From Trichobilharzia szidati (Eukaryota; Platyhelminthes; Trematoda; Strigeidida; Schistosomatidae): DNA of 64,000 nucleotides. The notes under the pieces are model-generated. The model was given only the letters and a program-made list of their open reading frames with translations, did not search any database and was not told where the DNA came from. Below are positions 46,626 through 58,780 of the stretch, in pieces (the first letter of the stretch is position 1; every line of letters begins with the position of its first letter). The translations under genes and the position numbers were made by a program. Location: the NCBI GenBank assembly GCA_944472155.2, contig OX235272.1, positions 97,098,020-97,162,019 of the forward strand, written 5' to 3'.

Positions 46626-47586
46626 CAGTGGTATGTTTTCAAAGGAAAGTGTATAAATTACAAATTGCGAATAGCAAATCCGATAATCCTATAGGATCGG
46701 AGATAACGTTCTCAACTACGAAAATAGATAATTCATATTTGAGTTACACAGGCATCATATTTTTCTTTTGTGCTACATAAAGTGGAAGTTTAGTTTGGTT
46801 TTACAATGATTGGTTACATGTTTTCAATGATCAGCAATGTACCTACATTGCATTTAGTTCTGCGATAGACTTCAAATAAGCTCATTTCTAATAATTTACG
46901 AGCAGGTGAATGAAAAAGGGGGTCATGTGTGAACCTTTTAAGCGCATTTATTGCTTCCATGTCCACTTTAAACACGACAGAAACGCAAAAATGAAGAAAT
47001 CCTTCTGGTAGTAGTGAAAGCTTATTGAATAATTAATGTATAAGTCTTCTGGTTTACCTGTTGTCATCAGACCAATCAGCTGAATGCTAGTGACTCTACA
47101 TTAAAATAAATCGATTTATACGATCTGACAGGCTGTTGTTAAAGCAATTCAAATACTTTTGAAGCAGCTATTCATTAACCTACTATTTATAATCACTTGC
47201 ATCTTAATAAGTGCAAATGAACTGATTTCACGTCTTAGTTGTACCAGTGCAACTTACGAAGATGTCATCTGAGTTAACTCTGATGAAAAAAAAACTAAAA
47301 AAAATATTATTCTGAATGCAATTAATAACACATCATAAATTAGCTGAAATTGAAGGTCGCAAACTATTATGTAATAGCTAGTTAGTATCGTCACTACCGC
47401 GATGTCCTGAAAACTCACAAACTAGAAGGAAACACTTAGTCCTCAACGCCTCTCTTCTAATTTCTGAAGAGAATTTTGTGTATGAAGTTCTAAAACAAAC
47501 CCCTCTCTAACCAAAGAAGACCACTTTACACCTAATCGAATCTGCACAAAGTCCTACAACTCAATATGTATTTCTTTTATTTGTAG

Positions 47587-47688
47587 GTGGAATTTCTTGA
47601 ATTAGCCTTCCAACATACACATTATCCTGACTTACAACTTCGCGAAACACTTGCTTATCAAACTAAGCTACCTGAGTGTAAAATTCAA
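47587..47688 (+). CDS. pax3/7: Pax3/7 exon 5: homeodomain helices 1 and 2
   Basis: A 34-codon exon with no ATG of its own, covering homeodomain positions 13-46. The acceptor is TTTATTTGTAG and the donor CAA/GTAAGT; both are phase 0. Leu16, Phe20 and the HTHYPD stretch match paired-class homeodomains. The second boundary, between positions 46 and 47, is the classic intron site of paired-class homeobox genes. Confidence 0.93.
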
Positions 47689-47749
47689 GTAAGTTTATGG
47701 TTTAATTTAATTTGCGAATAACATCACTATTTACTTATTTTTCCCGTCT

Positions 47750-47955
47750 TCTCATTGCTTCGAGTTTCGAGTAGAACATAGGGCTTCATATATCGGGGTG
47801 ACAGTGTTGCTAATCTCACCCCCAGACTTCCCTCTTATTTTTGGGTTTACTCTCTGCTAGTACATCAGATGAGGTTTAAGAGGGAGTTAGTCAGGAATCT
47901 GGTCTTGATCTCTCGCATATTTAGTGACTGTTCTACCGAAAACCACTGATGCACA
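47750..47955 (-). mobile_element. SINE A, minus strand, decayed
   Basis: 3' block TTTCGAGTAGAACATAGGGC near 47,766, body with ATCAGATGAGGTTTAAGAGG, decayed B box and head end ACCACTGATGC. Confidence 0.65.
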
Positions 47956-48399
47956 AGGTCTGCAATATTCAATATTCCCAGCCGATCATCCATGTAGGTA
48001 CTAACCAGGTCCAAGGCTGCTTAATTTCAGTGATCGGACAAGAAACAGTGTTTTCAACGTGGTGTGATCGCCTATATTGCCTGTTTTACCTGTATGTAAT
48101 TGATTTACGAACACATATCTACAGTGTTGGTCACAGTGTGAATAACTAATGAGTAAATACTCCCAAAGGTAGAAAAAAGCTCCAGAAGGATGAGGATCCT
48201 CCTCATTATTGGAAATATGTCTTATTTTTAAATGCGGACAAAATTTAGACCAAACTCTCTGATTAGTGGCTATCAGCGCCAAAAATGCTAGCAGTATTTG
48301 GATTGGACACTAGTAACTAATATGATGTGTCTAGTCCTTTAATTGGTGTAGACTGAGTTCTATCAGCCAGCTTTCAATACAGTCCTACATGAGGAAAAT

Positions 48400-48600
48400 A
48401 GCGAGATCGAATGGCTCAGTGGTAACGTCTCTGACTGCAGGTGGCACTGGGTGATGTCGGTTCGAATCTCAGAAGGGATATGAGTTCCTTCAAGGTTGCA
48501 GATACGCCTTGCTGATTAGTGAGTGCCAACTAGCACGGACCCTTGGTCCAGGGCTTCCTGCCGGTTTTCCCTAGTCATCTGATATGATTGCAGTATTTTA
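48400..48600 (+). mobile_element. SINE C, a third tRNA-derived family
   Basis: A-box TGGCTCAGTGGTAACGTCTC near 48,412 and B-box GGTTCGAATCTC near 48,460 lie about 50 nt apart, as in a tRNA. The downstream body (CTTGCTGATTAGTGAGTGCC, then GGGCTTCCTGCCGGTTTTCC) is unlike SINE A and family B. Only one copy in the window. Confidence 0.55.
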
Positions 48601-48914
48601 TCTGCTATGCACTTACTAACTTAACTGGATGATTTAATTGTTGATCTCTGTTATTTCCACACATTTTTATGAAAGTGCTTCATTGGAAAGCCAGAATATG
48701 ACGAGCTATTTTTTAAAAACCGTTTTAACTACTTATAAGTAGGCAAAGAGATTTGGCAAATAAGAAATGCATCTGATTGTTCTAAAAGCTTGAAATGTGA
48801 AAATTAGTTTGTAGAATTCACGTCACAATTATCACATTAGTCCGTATGAATTGATTAGACAAATCACAAGATATAGCACTGAAGAGACATTACTCTTCCT
48901 ATATCCACAGTTAC

Positions 48915-51900
48915 CATCTTGGGTTCCGAGTGGAAAATAAGGCTTCAACAACACATCTCCACATTGTTCTATTTTCTGCCGTCCTCTTTACCTGAGTCCA
49001 CGATTGCAAATAATCTCTCATATCCTCCTCATTACTTGATCTCATCCGTTTCACTCTCGGACGACGCAGTAGTCGCATCCCATTCGAGTTCCACTCAATG
49101 GCCTGGAAGGCGATGTCATTCGACGATCTCCTCGATGTATGCCCGATCCATCTCCATTTTTCTCCGACATATATTTATTGAGCGATCGGCTCTTGCCTGT
49201 TGGTTTGTTTCCACAGTTTCTTCTTACTAGCATTGACCGACTTGATATTGGTGTTGAATAGAATCCGAATCTTGTTCCCTATGCTGGCTGAGCGAAGAAG
49301 ATTTCCAAACTGGTTTCAGGTTGATGAAGGCCCACCTTGTCTTTCCGATTCTGGCTGACTGGCTTTGACATCTTCATCCGTTCCATCTGTAGTCGAAACG
49401 ATGCTGGCTTCCTAGATAAGTGAAGTAGGTAACCTCTGTTAAATCTCTCTCGTTGATGGGGATTGGTGCTGGTTGTTGTTGTTGCTGGTTGATTGGTTAT
49501 CTTCATCATCTCTATCTTTACCATCTTTTTGCTCACCTGGAGTCCTTTCTTCGCTGCTCGCGTCTTCTGCCAGTTTGTTGCTTTTCGCCCACAAGTCTTC
49601 GAGTTTGTGTGACATTACACATATATCATCTGCGAAATCCAGATTTTCTAGAGTCTTGTTATTGGTGGTCCAGCGTATTCCTGTCTCCTCGCTCCCTGTG
49701 CCACAGTCTGAAGCATAATCCAGTTCACCACAGTTAAGAATATCATCGGTGATAATAGGCAGCCAGCCTTGTCTTACTCCTGTGTTCACTTCGAACGCCT
49801 CACTGAGTTTCCCGTTGTGGATAACCTGACACGTGGCATTGTCATATAGCTGTTGAATGAACTTGATAAAGAGTTGGGCAATGCACTACGTAGTTTTGAA
49901 GTATTTCCCAAATTAATCCTCGTTCAGTGCTGTCTGTTGATGGCCTTTTCGAAGTCGATGAATTTGAGGTAGATGTTTGACTGCCATTCTATGCTTTGTT
50001 CTGTGATGACGATGCGTAGAGTTGCAATTTGATCACCACATGACTTGCCTCTCCTGAATTCAGCTTGTTTAGGCGGGTGGAGTTCTGTATCCAATGCATC
50101 TTTTATTCTCTCCAGGATGATGCGACTCAGTATTTTACTTGGCGTTGACAAGAGTATTATTCCACGCCAGTTCTTGCACAGGCCTAAGTCGCCCTTCTTC
50201 TCAGTTTGACGAGGTAGCCAGTCGGTAGTTACCTTTCCTTCCTTCCAAACCTTTTGCATTAATGGCGTGAGCACATCTACTGCAGTCTCTGCATCCGTTT
50301 TCAGTGCTTCGGGGCCTGCTTCCTTCCCGGTCGATGTTCAGTAACTTGATAGCATTTAGGATTTCCGCTTTCGTTGGAAGACTAGTGTCCACTGGCAGTT
50401 CCGTGAGTGTTGTTGTTGGTATTTCTGGGCAAGTTGCAGGTGGTGGTCGATTCACGAGTTCTTTAAAGTGATCAGCTTATTCATTGCTTTATTTGTTTCT
50501 CCTCCTTCGTAATCACGTTCCCTTGAACATCTTTTATTGGTTTCATCATCTCAGTTGATCTCTTCCCAGATAGAGACCTGGTTATCTAATATAATATCCT
50601 GAGGTCTCTTTTACCTGAGACCTGCGTGTTCTGCTTCAGTGGCCGGCCAGTGTGTCGTAGAATTGTCTTTTGTCTCTCCTAGCACTCTTCTTTATTCAGT
50701 GCAGTATAAATTAAACTCAGCTTCTCCTTCTGATGCCCATCTTTGCATTGAGTCATCTTCTCCTTCACCATCCTTTTCTCCTCTCCTCGATTAGCATCCA
50801 GGTAGGTGTCCGTCGACAGCCATTCCTTGTCTTGTCTCTTCTTTCTTCCCAGAGCAGTTGTATACGTTTCCTCGAATACCACCTGCCATCAGAGAGTCCC
50901 AGTGTTCTTCCACGCAGGTTTCCTCGGTGATAACACGTAGTGTCTCCGACTTTGCTGTGATCTGATCTATAATGAAGCTATTCCTTGCAGTTTTGTCCTT
51001 CAGTTTCTGGATTTCGAACTTGAATTGTGGCCTGTCTGCAGTTGTTCTAAAGGATTTCAGCTTCACCTTGAAGATTCCTTGATCTAGATAGTGGTGTGAG
51101 TTCACATCTGCTCCCCTTCTCGACGTTGTGTCCAGCAGGCTGGCTGCGTCTACACTTCCTTGAGTGACACTGAGATGAAATCTATCTGGTTTGAGGTGTA
51201 TCCGTCAGACGAAATTCATGTTCCTTTGTGTATATCCTTGTGTTTGTACACGCTGCCTCCAATCACCGAGTCATTGAAGGCGCAGAATTCTCCATTCTCA
51301 TTCGTTTCCTCGAGAGTCTCTTGACCCATGATGAGTTCTTTTCCTGTAATATCTGCTCCCATTTTGGCTTCCATTCATATTGCCCATAAGGATTTTGATG
51401 TCACCTTTTGGGATGTTATCCATTACTGTTTGTAGTTGTCTTTAAAAATCTTCCTTCTTCTGTTGTTCCGCGCCGTTTGCAGCACTGTGCGTAGCGTTGG
51501 ATAATTGCAACTTTCCTTCCTTCCGCGTGAGTTGAATCTTGCTGTCATGATCCTGGATGAAACTGGTTCCCACTGCATTAGGGCTCTGGCTGCCCTGGTG
51601 ACATCATTATAACACACTGTCCCTCAGTGTGTTAGTGGTAGTTCTCAGGGTGACCTGAATAGATTACTGATCCTCCAGTTGACACTTTTGAAAATCCGCA
51701 TCCATTCCATCTGCTCTCGTAGATACCCAGCACTTCTGTGCCATATCTTCGGATTTCGTTGGCTACTTGGGAAGCCTTCCCAGCCTTCCTCGTACTTTGT
51801 ACGAACATTCCACGTCCCCATTCTTATTCCTGCTTTCATCGAGAGAAGACACGTTAGCTGACTGGCTTTCCGAAGGTAGGCTTTCACCAGCCCGCTGTGT

Positions 51901-51990
51901 CATTTTGCCTCTCCGATTCGAGCGAAGAATAATATCGTTCTTTGAACTTTTTGTATTTATATTATTTTTCTTGGGTGTGGAAGTTACTGT
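48915..51990 (-). pseudogene. RTE-clade LINE, near full length, broken
   Basis: Read on the minus strand from about 51,840: endonuclease start RMGTWNVRT, then a deletion through most of the endonuclease; DQGIFKVKLKSFRTT near 51,075; reverse transcriptase blocks NAIKLLNI (50,340), CKNWRGIILLS (50,170), PPKQAEFRRGKSCGDQ (50,060) and the catalytic FADD at about 49,636-49,625; then C-terminal region and 3' end near 48,925. Frameshifts and stops split the ORF into many pieces. RTE elements encode one polyprotein with APE-type endonuclease and reverse transcriptase. It lies antisense in intron 5. Confidence 0.85.
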
Positions 51991-51994
51991 AGCA

Positions 51995-52100
51995 GTTTGA
52001 TTGGTTTTGTGGAGTAGGGTTGCTAGCCCCATGCCCAATCCTGCCTCCTTACTAGGGCTTGGGACCGGCTAGAAAACTAGCTAGCTAGTAAACTAGGTGA
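51995..52100 (-). mobile_element. SINE A body fragment
   Basis: GGGTTGCTAGCCCCATGCCC near 52,016 and the following CCTTACTAGGGCTTGG match the SINE A body; it adjoins the 5' side of the LINE. Confidence 0.5.
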
Positions 52101-52384
52101 GGTTCTCATACTCAATAAAAATTAGTATATCTGTTGAAGATTATTTTGAGTCACTGAATATCACCACCTAAGCTTTAATTAACTCAGGTGAAAACAAATA
52201 GACAAATTCCTTCAAGATAATCATGTATCAACCATTTATTTCGCAGAAATTATCAAAAAGGTGAAGCGGTTCAATGCACTCATAAGTGAATGTTAGACAG
52301 ACCTCATTTTCAAATCATGCTGTCCAAACTTCTAACAGCTTCACAGTATTATAAGAATAAAGGGGAATGATAGCATTTTCTCCA

Positions 52385-52612
52385 TTTCTTGCATTCGGAG
52401 CGCAAAACAGGACTCCGAACATTGAGGTTTCACAGGGTTGGCATTGTTTTAACGAGATGAGGTTGCTGGCGTCATGCCCAACCTTACCTTTTTCCAGGTT
52501 TACCACCGACTAGTAATCTATCTAGAGTTACGGAGCGTGTCGGCGACGGAGAATTGGGTCCAAACCACCTGTGTGGTCTGCAGTCATTCTGCTGTTAAAT
52601 CACCAACTCATA
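52385..52612 (-). mobile_element. SINE A, minus strand, decayed
   Basis: 3' block with GGACTCCGAACATTGAGG changed, body GATGAGGTTGCTGGCGTCAT, head GAGCGTGTCGGCGACGG and B-box remnant near 52,547. Confidence 0.6.
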
Positions 52613-54200
52613 AAGTTACAGTTATAGTGACAGTGAATCCCTACCATAGCTTTCAAAACTAATTAACCAGACTATTGATTCATCCAGTAGTAATAAGTAG
52701 CTTAATTAACAAACCAAAAGAGTGGATTTCATTGTTCCACAGACTACATATAAGTAGTTTGCAAAAGTGAATCATATTAGTATCATAGTTCAAAAACTAC
52801 TCACTTTGCTTTAGTTTCCGTATCAAAGTTGACATTATCCGGTTTTATAGTTTCTAAATAGCTTTAGACATTTATCAGGTTAGTTTTTAAACTAATTACA
52901 AAATGCCACGCGAATACAAGCTATCTGAATCTATGACGTAAGATCAATCGCATCCACTGTTGTTGGCGTTTTTTAGTTATTGATTTTCCGGAGCTAATTA
53001 GTAAATTCTCTGGTATGTATAAATCACCGTTGGAAAAGGATGTAGAGAATCAAACAGCTATAAATGTCTCAGTCCTAAGCAATGCGCCATTTTCACTCTC
53101 TTCATGACTAAATCCAATTGCTTCAGGTCTCCTCCTTGTGAATATTTTTGAGGAGAGATGAGAATCGAAAACTGGGTACAGAATACTTGGAATATTCGGT
53201 TTCAGTACAATAATGAAAAAAAGACGTTCATCACAAGGCCTGAAAGTTTGGTTTATAGTAAGAGGAAAGGAATGGGAATGACCATTGCTGAGGAGAATAA
53301 CACTTAAATGAAACTGTTTCTTAATTACCAATAAATCTACTTATTGTTAAACATATCGTGCTTGCCATCGAAAATGTTTACCAAGCAGCTTAAACTAAAC
53401 GTGTAGAAATTTATCTTAAAATATAGGAGAAGTTAGCATCAAAACATTTTCTTTGATCACAAGAAATTTGGTAAACAGATGAAATTACTGTGAATATTCT
53501 GTTTCCAACAGATTTTGTTTCTAAATTGATGTAAAAGATAGGCTGCCATACATAAATTACATGCTACTTCTTTGAGTAGCATTAGCTAAATGACAGCTTT
53601 AACTACATTCAAGTTAAGAAAGCTTTGGTGAGAAATGTGTAGCTTCCTTACTGATAATCAATACAATATACTTCATACTGCTTGCAAGTGACGCGTTTCA
53701 CTACTGTTTTGAGCAATGCTGTTCAATCGATTGCAGCTAGAAGGGGAGTCCAATACATGGGCTTTTTCAAATTTGGGATTACTGTCACTGGGAACATCAC
53801 CATTCAGTGAAATCCAGGAGCATAAAGCTGACAATTCTTAAGTAAGATGGAAAGCGCTGCTTCGATTTCACGGATAGCATCCAGTAACTAAATGACATCA
53901 AGTCAATTTTAAGACATCTGTAGTTGGAGCTGGTACTACTAGCAAAAACCGATTGCTTCGTTTCAATGGAGATTTCAAAGCTTCCATGTACATGTTAATC
54001 AATGCCTTTAGTTTCTTGAAGCAATAAATGTAGTTTTACAGACTCTAAAAAAGTTTACACAGTAATCTATGAAACCCAAAAGAACATTGATACTATCGAA
54101 AACCTCTTATTTGGCAGAGCACACAAAGTAATTGAGCTTTGTTTTCAAATCTTTAACCTGAAATGACTATTTTTCAACTATCCTCTTATTTTCTTTTTAG

Positions 54201-54809
54201 GTTTGGTTTAGTAATCGTAGAGCTCGTTGGCGTAAACAATTGAGTTTTAACTGTCAGAATACATCAGATTCAGTCGTTCAGTTGTCTACACCATGGCAAC
54301 TTTTGACTAAATATCAAAGACCTGAAACATTAACATTAAAACATGAAGTACATCCTCATCATCAACAACAACAACAGCAACCACAAACAACTCTTCCATT
54401 ATCTTTTTTGAATAATAAAAGCCATTTGAATGATCAATTAACACAACAACAGTTAAATGTATCAACTGATCTATTGAAAAATGAACATTTGGTAAGAACT
54501 GGATACAGTTCAGTAACAGACGCGGCAAACACAAGTAGTGAAAATCACATCACAAATTCAATGGGGAATCAAATAATCAATGATTACTGTAGTGCACTGA
54601 TAAAACTGTATCAAACTACTCAGTTAGTTTCCAATAAAATGAATTGTCATACAAATGATGTGTTTGATGAAAATATTTGTCGGGGACAAAATGAATTAAA
54701 TGATACTAGAATGAATTATCTATCACCTCCAGTAGATGTTAAGCAAGCACGAAATACAGCTGAGGCAGAGTATGAGCGTCTGCTGAAGACAAATGATGTT
54801 CATTTATCT
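54201..54809 (+). CDS. pax3/7: Pax3/7 exon 6: homeodomain recognition helix and C-terminal region
   Basis: Starts VWFSNRRARWRKQ, homeodomain positions 47-59, with Trp48, Phe49, Ser50, Asn51 and Arg53. Ser50 is the mark of true Pax homeodomains as opposed to paired-like ones. The remaining 190 residues are Gln/Asn-rich with a Gln run near 54,366 and no recognised domain. The acceptor is TTTTCTTTTTAG; the donor TCT/GTAAGT after 54,809 is phase 0. Confidence 0.92.
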
Positions 54810-54864
54810 GTAAGTATTTCTTGATAAACTGAATGTTATTTTATTTATGCGTACTTCTGACTTC

Positions 54865-55630
54865 CTTTGATATTTCTACTGTCCATTCCAAGCAAAATAT
54901 TAAGTCGCGTTGGCAGAATAAGCAGCAAAAACAGAACTTCAAGTAAATATAGAGAAGACACAGGCGATGAAGAAATTCAACCAACAACAATAACAAGCAC
55001 CAATCACCATGAGTGGGAGAAATCTGAAGGAAATCACCTCTTTCACTTATCTATGCAGCAGCGTGTTAACTACAGGCGAATGACACGAATGAGGATATCA
55101 GACACCATGGATGAAGGTATCAACGCCAGTCACGATCGGAAAAGCAAGGCGGACTTTCATCACTCTGAAATCACTTTGGAATTCTACTGCACTCAGCATA
55201 AAGAACAAGACCCGGGTTTCCAACACTAATGTCAGGTCAGTTCTCATGTATAGTTCAGAGTCACGAAAAGCATTTTCAGCAGCCTGCTGCAGACCGTCAT
55301 CAACAACTACCCCTTCGCTCCATTGTGAAGATCAGATGGTTAGAAAGGATGAAAAACAAAGAACTCTGGCAAAGAAGCAAACAAAACCTATCGCCCAACA
55401 ATTATGCCAAAAAAATGGAGACTGACTGTACGCATGTTGGAGAGACCGTTGAGTGACATATCGCGTTAGGTCCTCGAGTAGAACTCGAATAGAAAAGACT
55501 AGTCGGGTGTGGGTTCCAGAGTGACATGGAAGAGATCGTGTAAGGAGGAAATAAAAGCTAATCTCCAATTGTGGAGATGTGTTGAGGAAGCCTTATTTAC
55601 CACTTGGAACCTCAGGGAATAATAATATAC
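54865..55630 (+). mobile_element. RTE-type LINE, 3' fragment, plus strand
   Basis: A short piece of the reverse transcriptase (IPSKILSRV near 54,888) is joined to the region after the catalytic motif, so the catalytic motif has been deleted. Then the C-terminal region and 3' end GAAGCCTTATTTACCACTTG near 55,585, followed by AATAATAATA. Confidence 0.8.
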
Positions 55631-55739
55631 ATATTATAATAATTTCTGGCCCTAATTGACCAACTCCACAATCACATACAAGCTCCTTGAATGAAAAACT
55701 AAATATTATCATTATTTCTAAATTGATTTTACTTGTTTG

Positions 55740-55915
55740 ATGACAGTTAGTATTGGAATCTAGAGCGTGGGTTTTATCCTATTTTAGACTCATTACCTAG
55801 ATGTGGCTGCATCCCCAATGAATGATGGTGTTCCCACTGAGACTGAAACCCATCACCTATCATTTCAAATGTAATATCGTTAATCTACTAAGTTACTGAG
55901 CCATCTCTTGTGCAA
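55740..55915 (-). mobile_element. Sm-alpha-like repeat, decayed hammerhead
   Basis: Minus strand: CATTTGAAATGATAGGTGAT near 55,875, then TAATGA, stem II remnant and AAAAC near 55,790-55,770. Confidence 0.5.
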
Positions 55916-57174
55916 CAGATATGATTAGCACTGGATAGCACTTCCTGGATTGCGTTGCTTGCTACCAACAAATAAGTGACAGTATTTTTTTGTCTCATTT
56001 GTTGTAATGTTACATAGATAGAAGTGTAAACCTTTGATCGCTGGAGTCGGTTGATAAGAATGTTTATACCAGGTTCCCACAGCTAGTATCATTTTCCGCT
56101 TAAGGACTGTGAAATAGCTCTTTATTACCAGAAAGCTAATTTCAAGTTATTTATGCAAAATTTATTCTTCTTGCTTACTATGTGTAAATAAGTTACATTA
56201 TCTATTCCTCCTACTTAAACATCATGTTGAAATCCCGAAAACATAGCATTTATGTTAAAAATCATGGGTTTACATTGCTAAAGAAGCTTCAGACACCGAA
56301 AAATTGCAAAGGTATTTAAAAATGTACAGTTATAAATGTCGTTGTCTGGGGCATTTTAACAAATAAAGCATACCATAGTATCTTACTACATACCTTATTG
56401 AAATTAAAACAATCTTTTGTCGACAGATCGTAGTTTTCACTGAGATCTGAAAGAATGCCACAGCTACGATCTAAGGATAAAAACGGTAACAGTCTTTTGT
56501 TGGAGAGGTAATGTCTTGATTATGACGTTTACTTTGAAATAACGTCATCTACTTCTGAATTCCTCCAATGACAAGGAATGATTTCTGCTATGTAGTACAA
56601 GGCTATTTAACATTGGTCACTGATATGATAAATTATGTGTAAACTGTTCACTGGTATAGCTGGAAATATTATGTTAACGACGTCCAGAATATCTCTAAAG
56701 CCTAAATCCTTACGTTCTCTTAAATCTATTACCTCCTTCATAATGGTACTATTGGTATAACTAGACATCATTATAATTGCATAAGTTATTCAGGTTGACC
56801 TGCAGTATTCCTATATTAAATACAATCCCAGAGAAAAATTATCTTTAAGAAAGGAAGGCTGAGGATAATAGGAATGCATTAGAACAAAAGATCAAGACTA
56901 TGTTAATTGGCTATCATGAATAGTGAGACTTTATTCTAAAATTGCATTAAAACCTTTTCACCATAATAGAAAAAAATCAGACCAGCTGAGTAGGATTAAT
57001 GATATTCAGTTAGGGAACTTGTGGATTTCAAAGAAGCTTTCATGAAGAATGTGGAAAGTAAAAAGTACACTTCAAGCACATTATACCACTGCTCGGCACC
57101 CTCTGATAGTTCCTTGGTTGTTTCCTTGAAGTTCTTGTGAACAAATCTGATTGACTGGGTTAACCAAATAGGGA

Positions 57175-57715
57175 GGCAGGAATGAGGATGTCAAAGCCAG
57201 CCAGGATCCAGAAAGCAAGGCAGGCATTTATTAGCCTGAGACCAGTTTGGAGATATACAGCACTTGATGCAAGGAACGAGATTCGGATTTTCAACACTCA
57301 TGTCAAGTCATTACTTTTATCTGCCTCAGACACTTGGAGTGGACGTCACGAAAAGCATTTCCAACACGCTACTGAAGACCCTCATCACCAGCTGCTTCCT
57401 TCACTCAATACTGCAGATCAGTTGACTGGTCGGAAAGGATAACCGATTAAGAGCACTGTCAGAAAGCGAACTAGCCACCAACCTATCACTATACAGATTT
57501 AAAGAAGATAATGGAGGTGGATTGGGCATACGCTGAGGAGACCGTTGAGTGGAATCCGAACGAGAAGTAACAAGTTGGTCGTTTAAGGATGACACGGTGG
57601 AGATCATGTGAACAGGAAATGGAAACCAGTTGAAAGTGGTGGCAGATAACTGAGTGCAGTTAAGATATACCACTGATGGCCTATGTTCCATTCGAAACAC
57701 ACAGAATGGATAATA
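57175..57715 (+). mobile_element. RTE-type LINE, 3' fragment, plus strand
   Basis: Starts MRMSKPARIQKARQAFISL (frame from 57,182) and runs to the 3' end GGCCTATGTTCCATTCGAAA near 57,677, followed by GGATAATAATG. The C-terminal reading frame is open for 86 codons, then broken. Confidence 0.75.
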
Positions 57716-58045
57716 ATGTTTGTGTATGTCGACTAAATGTAAGAAGTGGAATACCTTTTGGACAGAATCTAATAATTTAAAAGCTAATCTATTTGTCATG
57801 CATGTAGAGTGGACAGTAAGACATTCTAGTAATATGAACTGGCTGTTAGTTTAATGTTAAAATGGAATCCAATGTAGCTATAATACAGACAGACAGGCCA
57901 CTTATCGTTTGTAACTCCGAATCTGGTGGAGTATTTTCGTTCAGTTGTGCTATTAGTAGACTTTTTATCATCAAAGTTGCAATGGAAATAAAAGATGTGT
58001 TTGTTTAAATGTATTCTATGCCTATTTTCTTAAACCTTTTTGTAG

Positions 58046-58324
58046 GGTTACACTAACAACAAGTGCTCAGATGATTTAAAACTTAGTCCAAATAAATCAT
58101 TAAATTTAACTCAAACCAAAAATTCTCATCCTAATCAAAAACAGATAATTGAAGCAGAGAGTGGTAATTTATCTGAAATACCAATTCATTCAGAATCTTC
58201 TACAATTAACCAATCAAAAGTTGATCGTATTACTGATGTAAATGATGAAACAATTGAACCAGATTCAACAATGGATTATCAAAAATCACCATCTAACTCA
58301 TCATTTATTACAACAAATTCATAA
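58046..58324 (+). CDS. pax3/7: Pax3/7 exon 7: C-terminal tail and stop
   Basis: Ninety-two codons and a TAA stop at 58,322-58,324, with no ATG near its start. The acceptor is CTTTTTGTAG, phase 0, joining exon 6 at ...DVHLS / GYTNN. The composition (Ser, Asn, Glu, Asp, Ile) continues that of exon 6. No OAR or paired-tail motif was seen. Confidence 0.8.
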   Translation, partial: GYTNNKCSDDLKLSPNKSLNLTQTKNSHPNQKQIIEAESGNLSEIPIHSESSTINQSKVDRITDVNDETIEPDSTMDYQKSPSNSSFITTNS

Positions 58325-58780
58325 AATATTCACCTTTTTTCATCAATATTAAACGTTAAGATTCAGTTTTCTTATTGTACAGCGAACATACTATTTATAA
58401 TTTATATGCATACATGTTTTATTGATTGATATTTATATTTTCCCGCTTATTTAATGTTTTAAACAATCTGTTTATACATTGTACATAGAACATATCTTCA
58501 TAACATTTTAGAAAGATGACTGTAATTGCTCATTTTTCATGAAAAATAAGTTAAACAAAATATACAAATTTAACCATTGTTTCTAAAACAGATGAAAAGA
58601 AGCAACTTTCTTTGTTTTATTATTGTGATAATACAGTATCGTTATACTAGTAACCAGAGTTTGACTGATTGTATGTCATTCATAATTTCAGCTAGAGAAA
58701 GAAAATACACCAATTTCGACCGGAATTTTGATTCACAACTTCCAATATTCTACCGATCGAATAAACAGAAATTTGCATGT
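58325..58780 (+). other. Likely Pax3/7 3' untranslated region
   Basis: AT-rich sequence after the stop. An AATAAA poly(A) signal candidate lies at 58,760-58,765. No RNA evidence is available here. Confidence 0.4.

Larger units (their letters stand above)
44901..47586 (+). other. Pax3/7 intron 4
   Basis: Contains a SINE A copy 85 nt after the donor, a TA repeat at 45,139-45,153, a family B end block and a family D repeat. 46,630-47,586 shows nothing nameable. Confidence 0.6.
47689..54200 (+). other. Pax3/7 intron 5
   Basis: Half of this intron is a minus-strand RTE LINE (48,915-51,990), with SINE copies on both sides. 52,615-54,200 shows nothing nameable. Confidence 0.65.
54810..58045 (+). 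other. Pax3/7 intron 6
   Basis: Contains two plus-strand RTE LINE fragments and one Sm-alpha-like repeat. 55,920-57,170 shows nothing nameable. Confidence 0.65.
19729..58324 (+). other. pax3/7: Pax3/7-type transcription factor gene, seven coding exons
   Basis: The gene model joins exons 19,729-20,533, 22,929-23,108, 30,148-30,639, 44,374-44,900, 47,587-47,688, 54,201-54,809 and 58,046-58,324. All introns are GT-AG and phases agree (1, 1, 1, 0, 0, 0), giving 2,994 nt, 997 residues. The product should be a nuclear DNA-binding regulator with a PAI subdomain (residues 269-343) and a homeodomain (657-716). Subfamily evidence: the paired domain starts [10 protein letters not shown] with FINGRPLP, as in Pax3/7 and Paired, and a complete homeodomain with Ser50 is present. 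It is about twice the length of vertebrate Pax3/7 because of low-complexity regions. No RED subdomain and no C-terminal OAR motif were found. The exon 3/4 join is the least certain. Confidence 0.85.
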
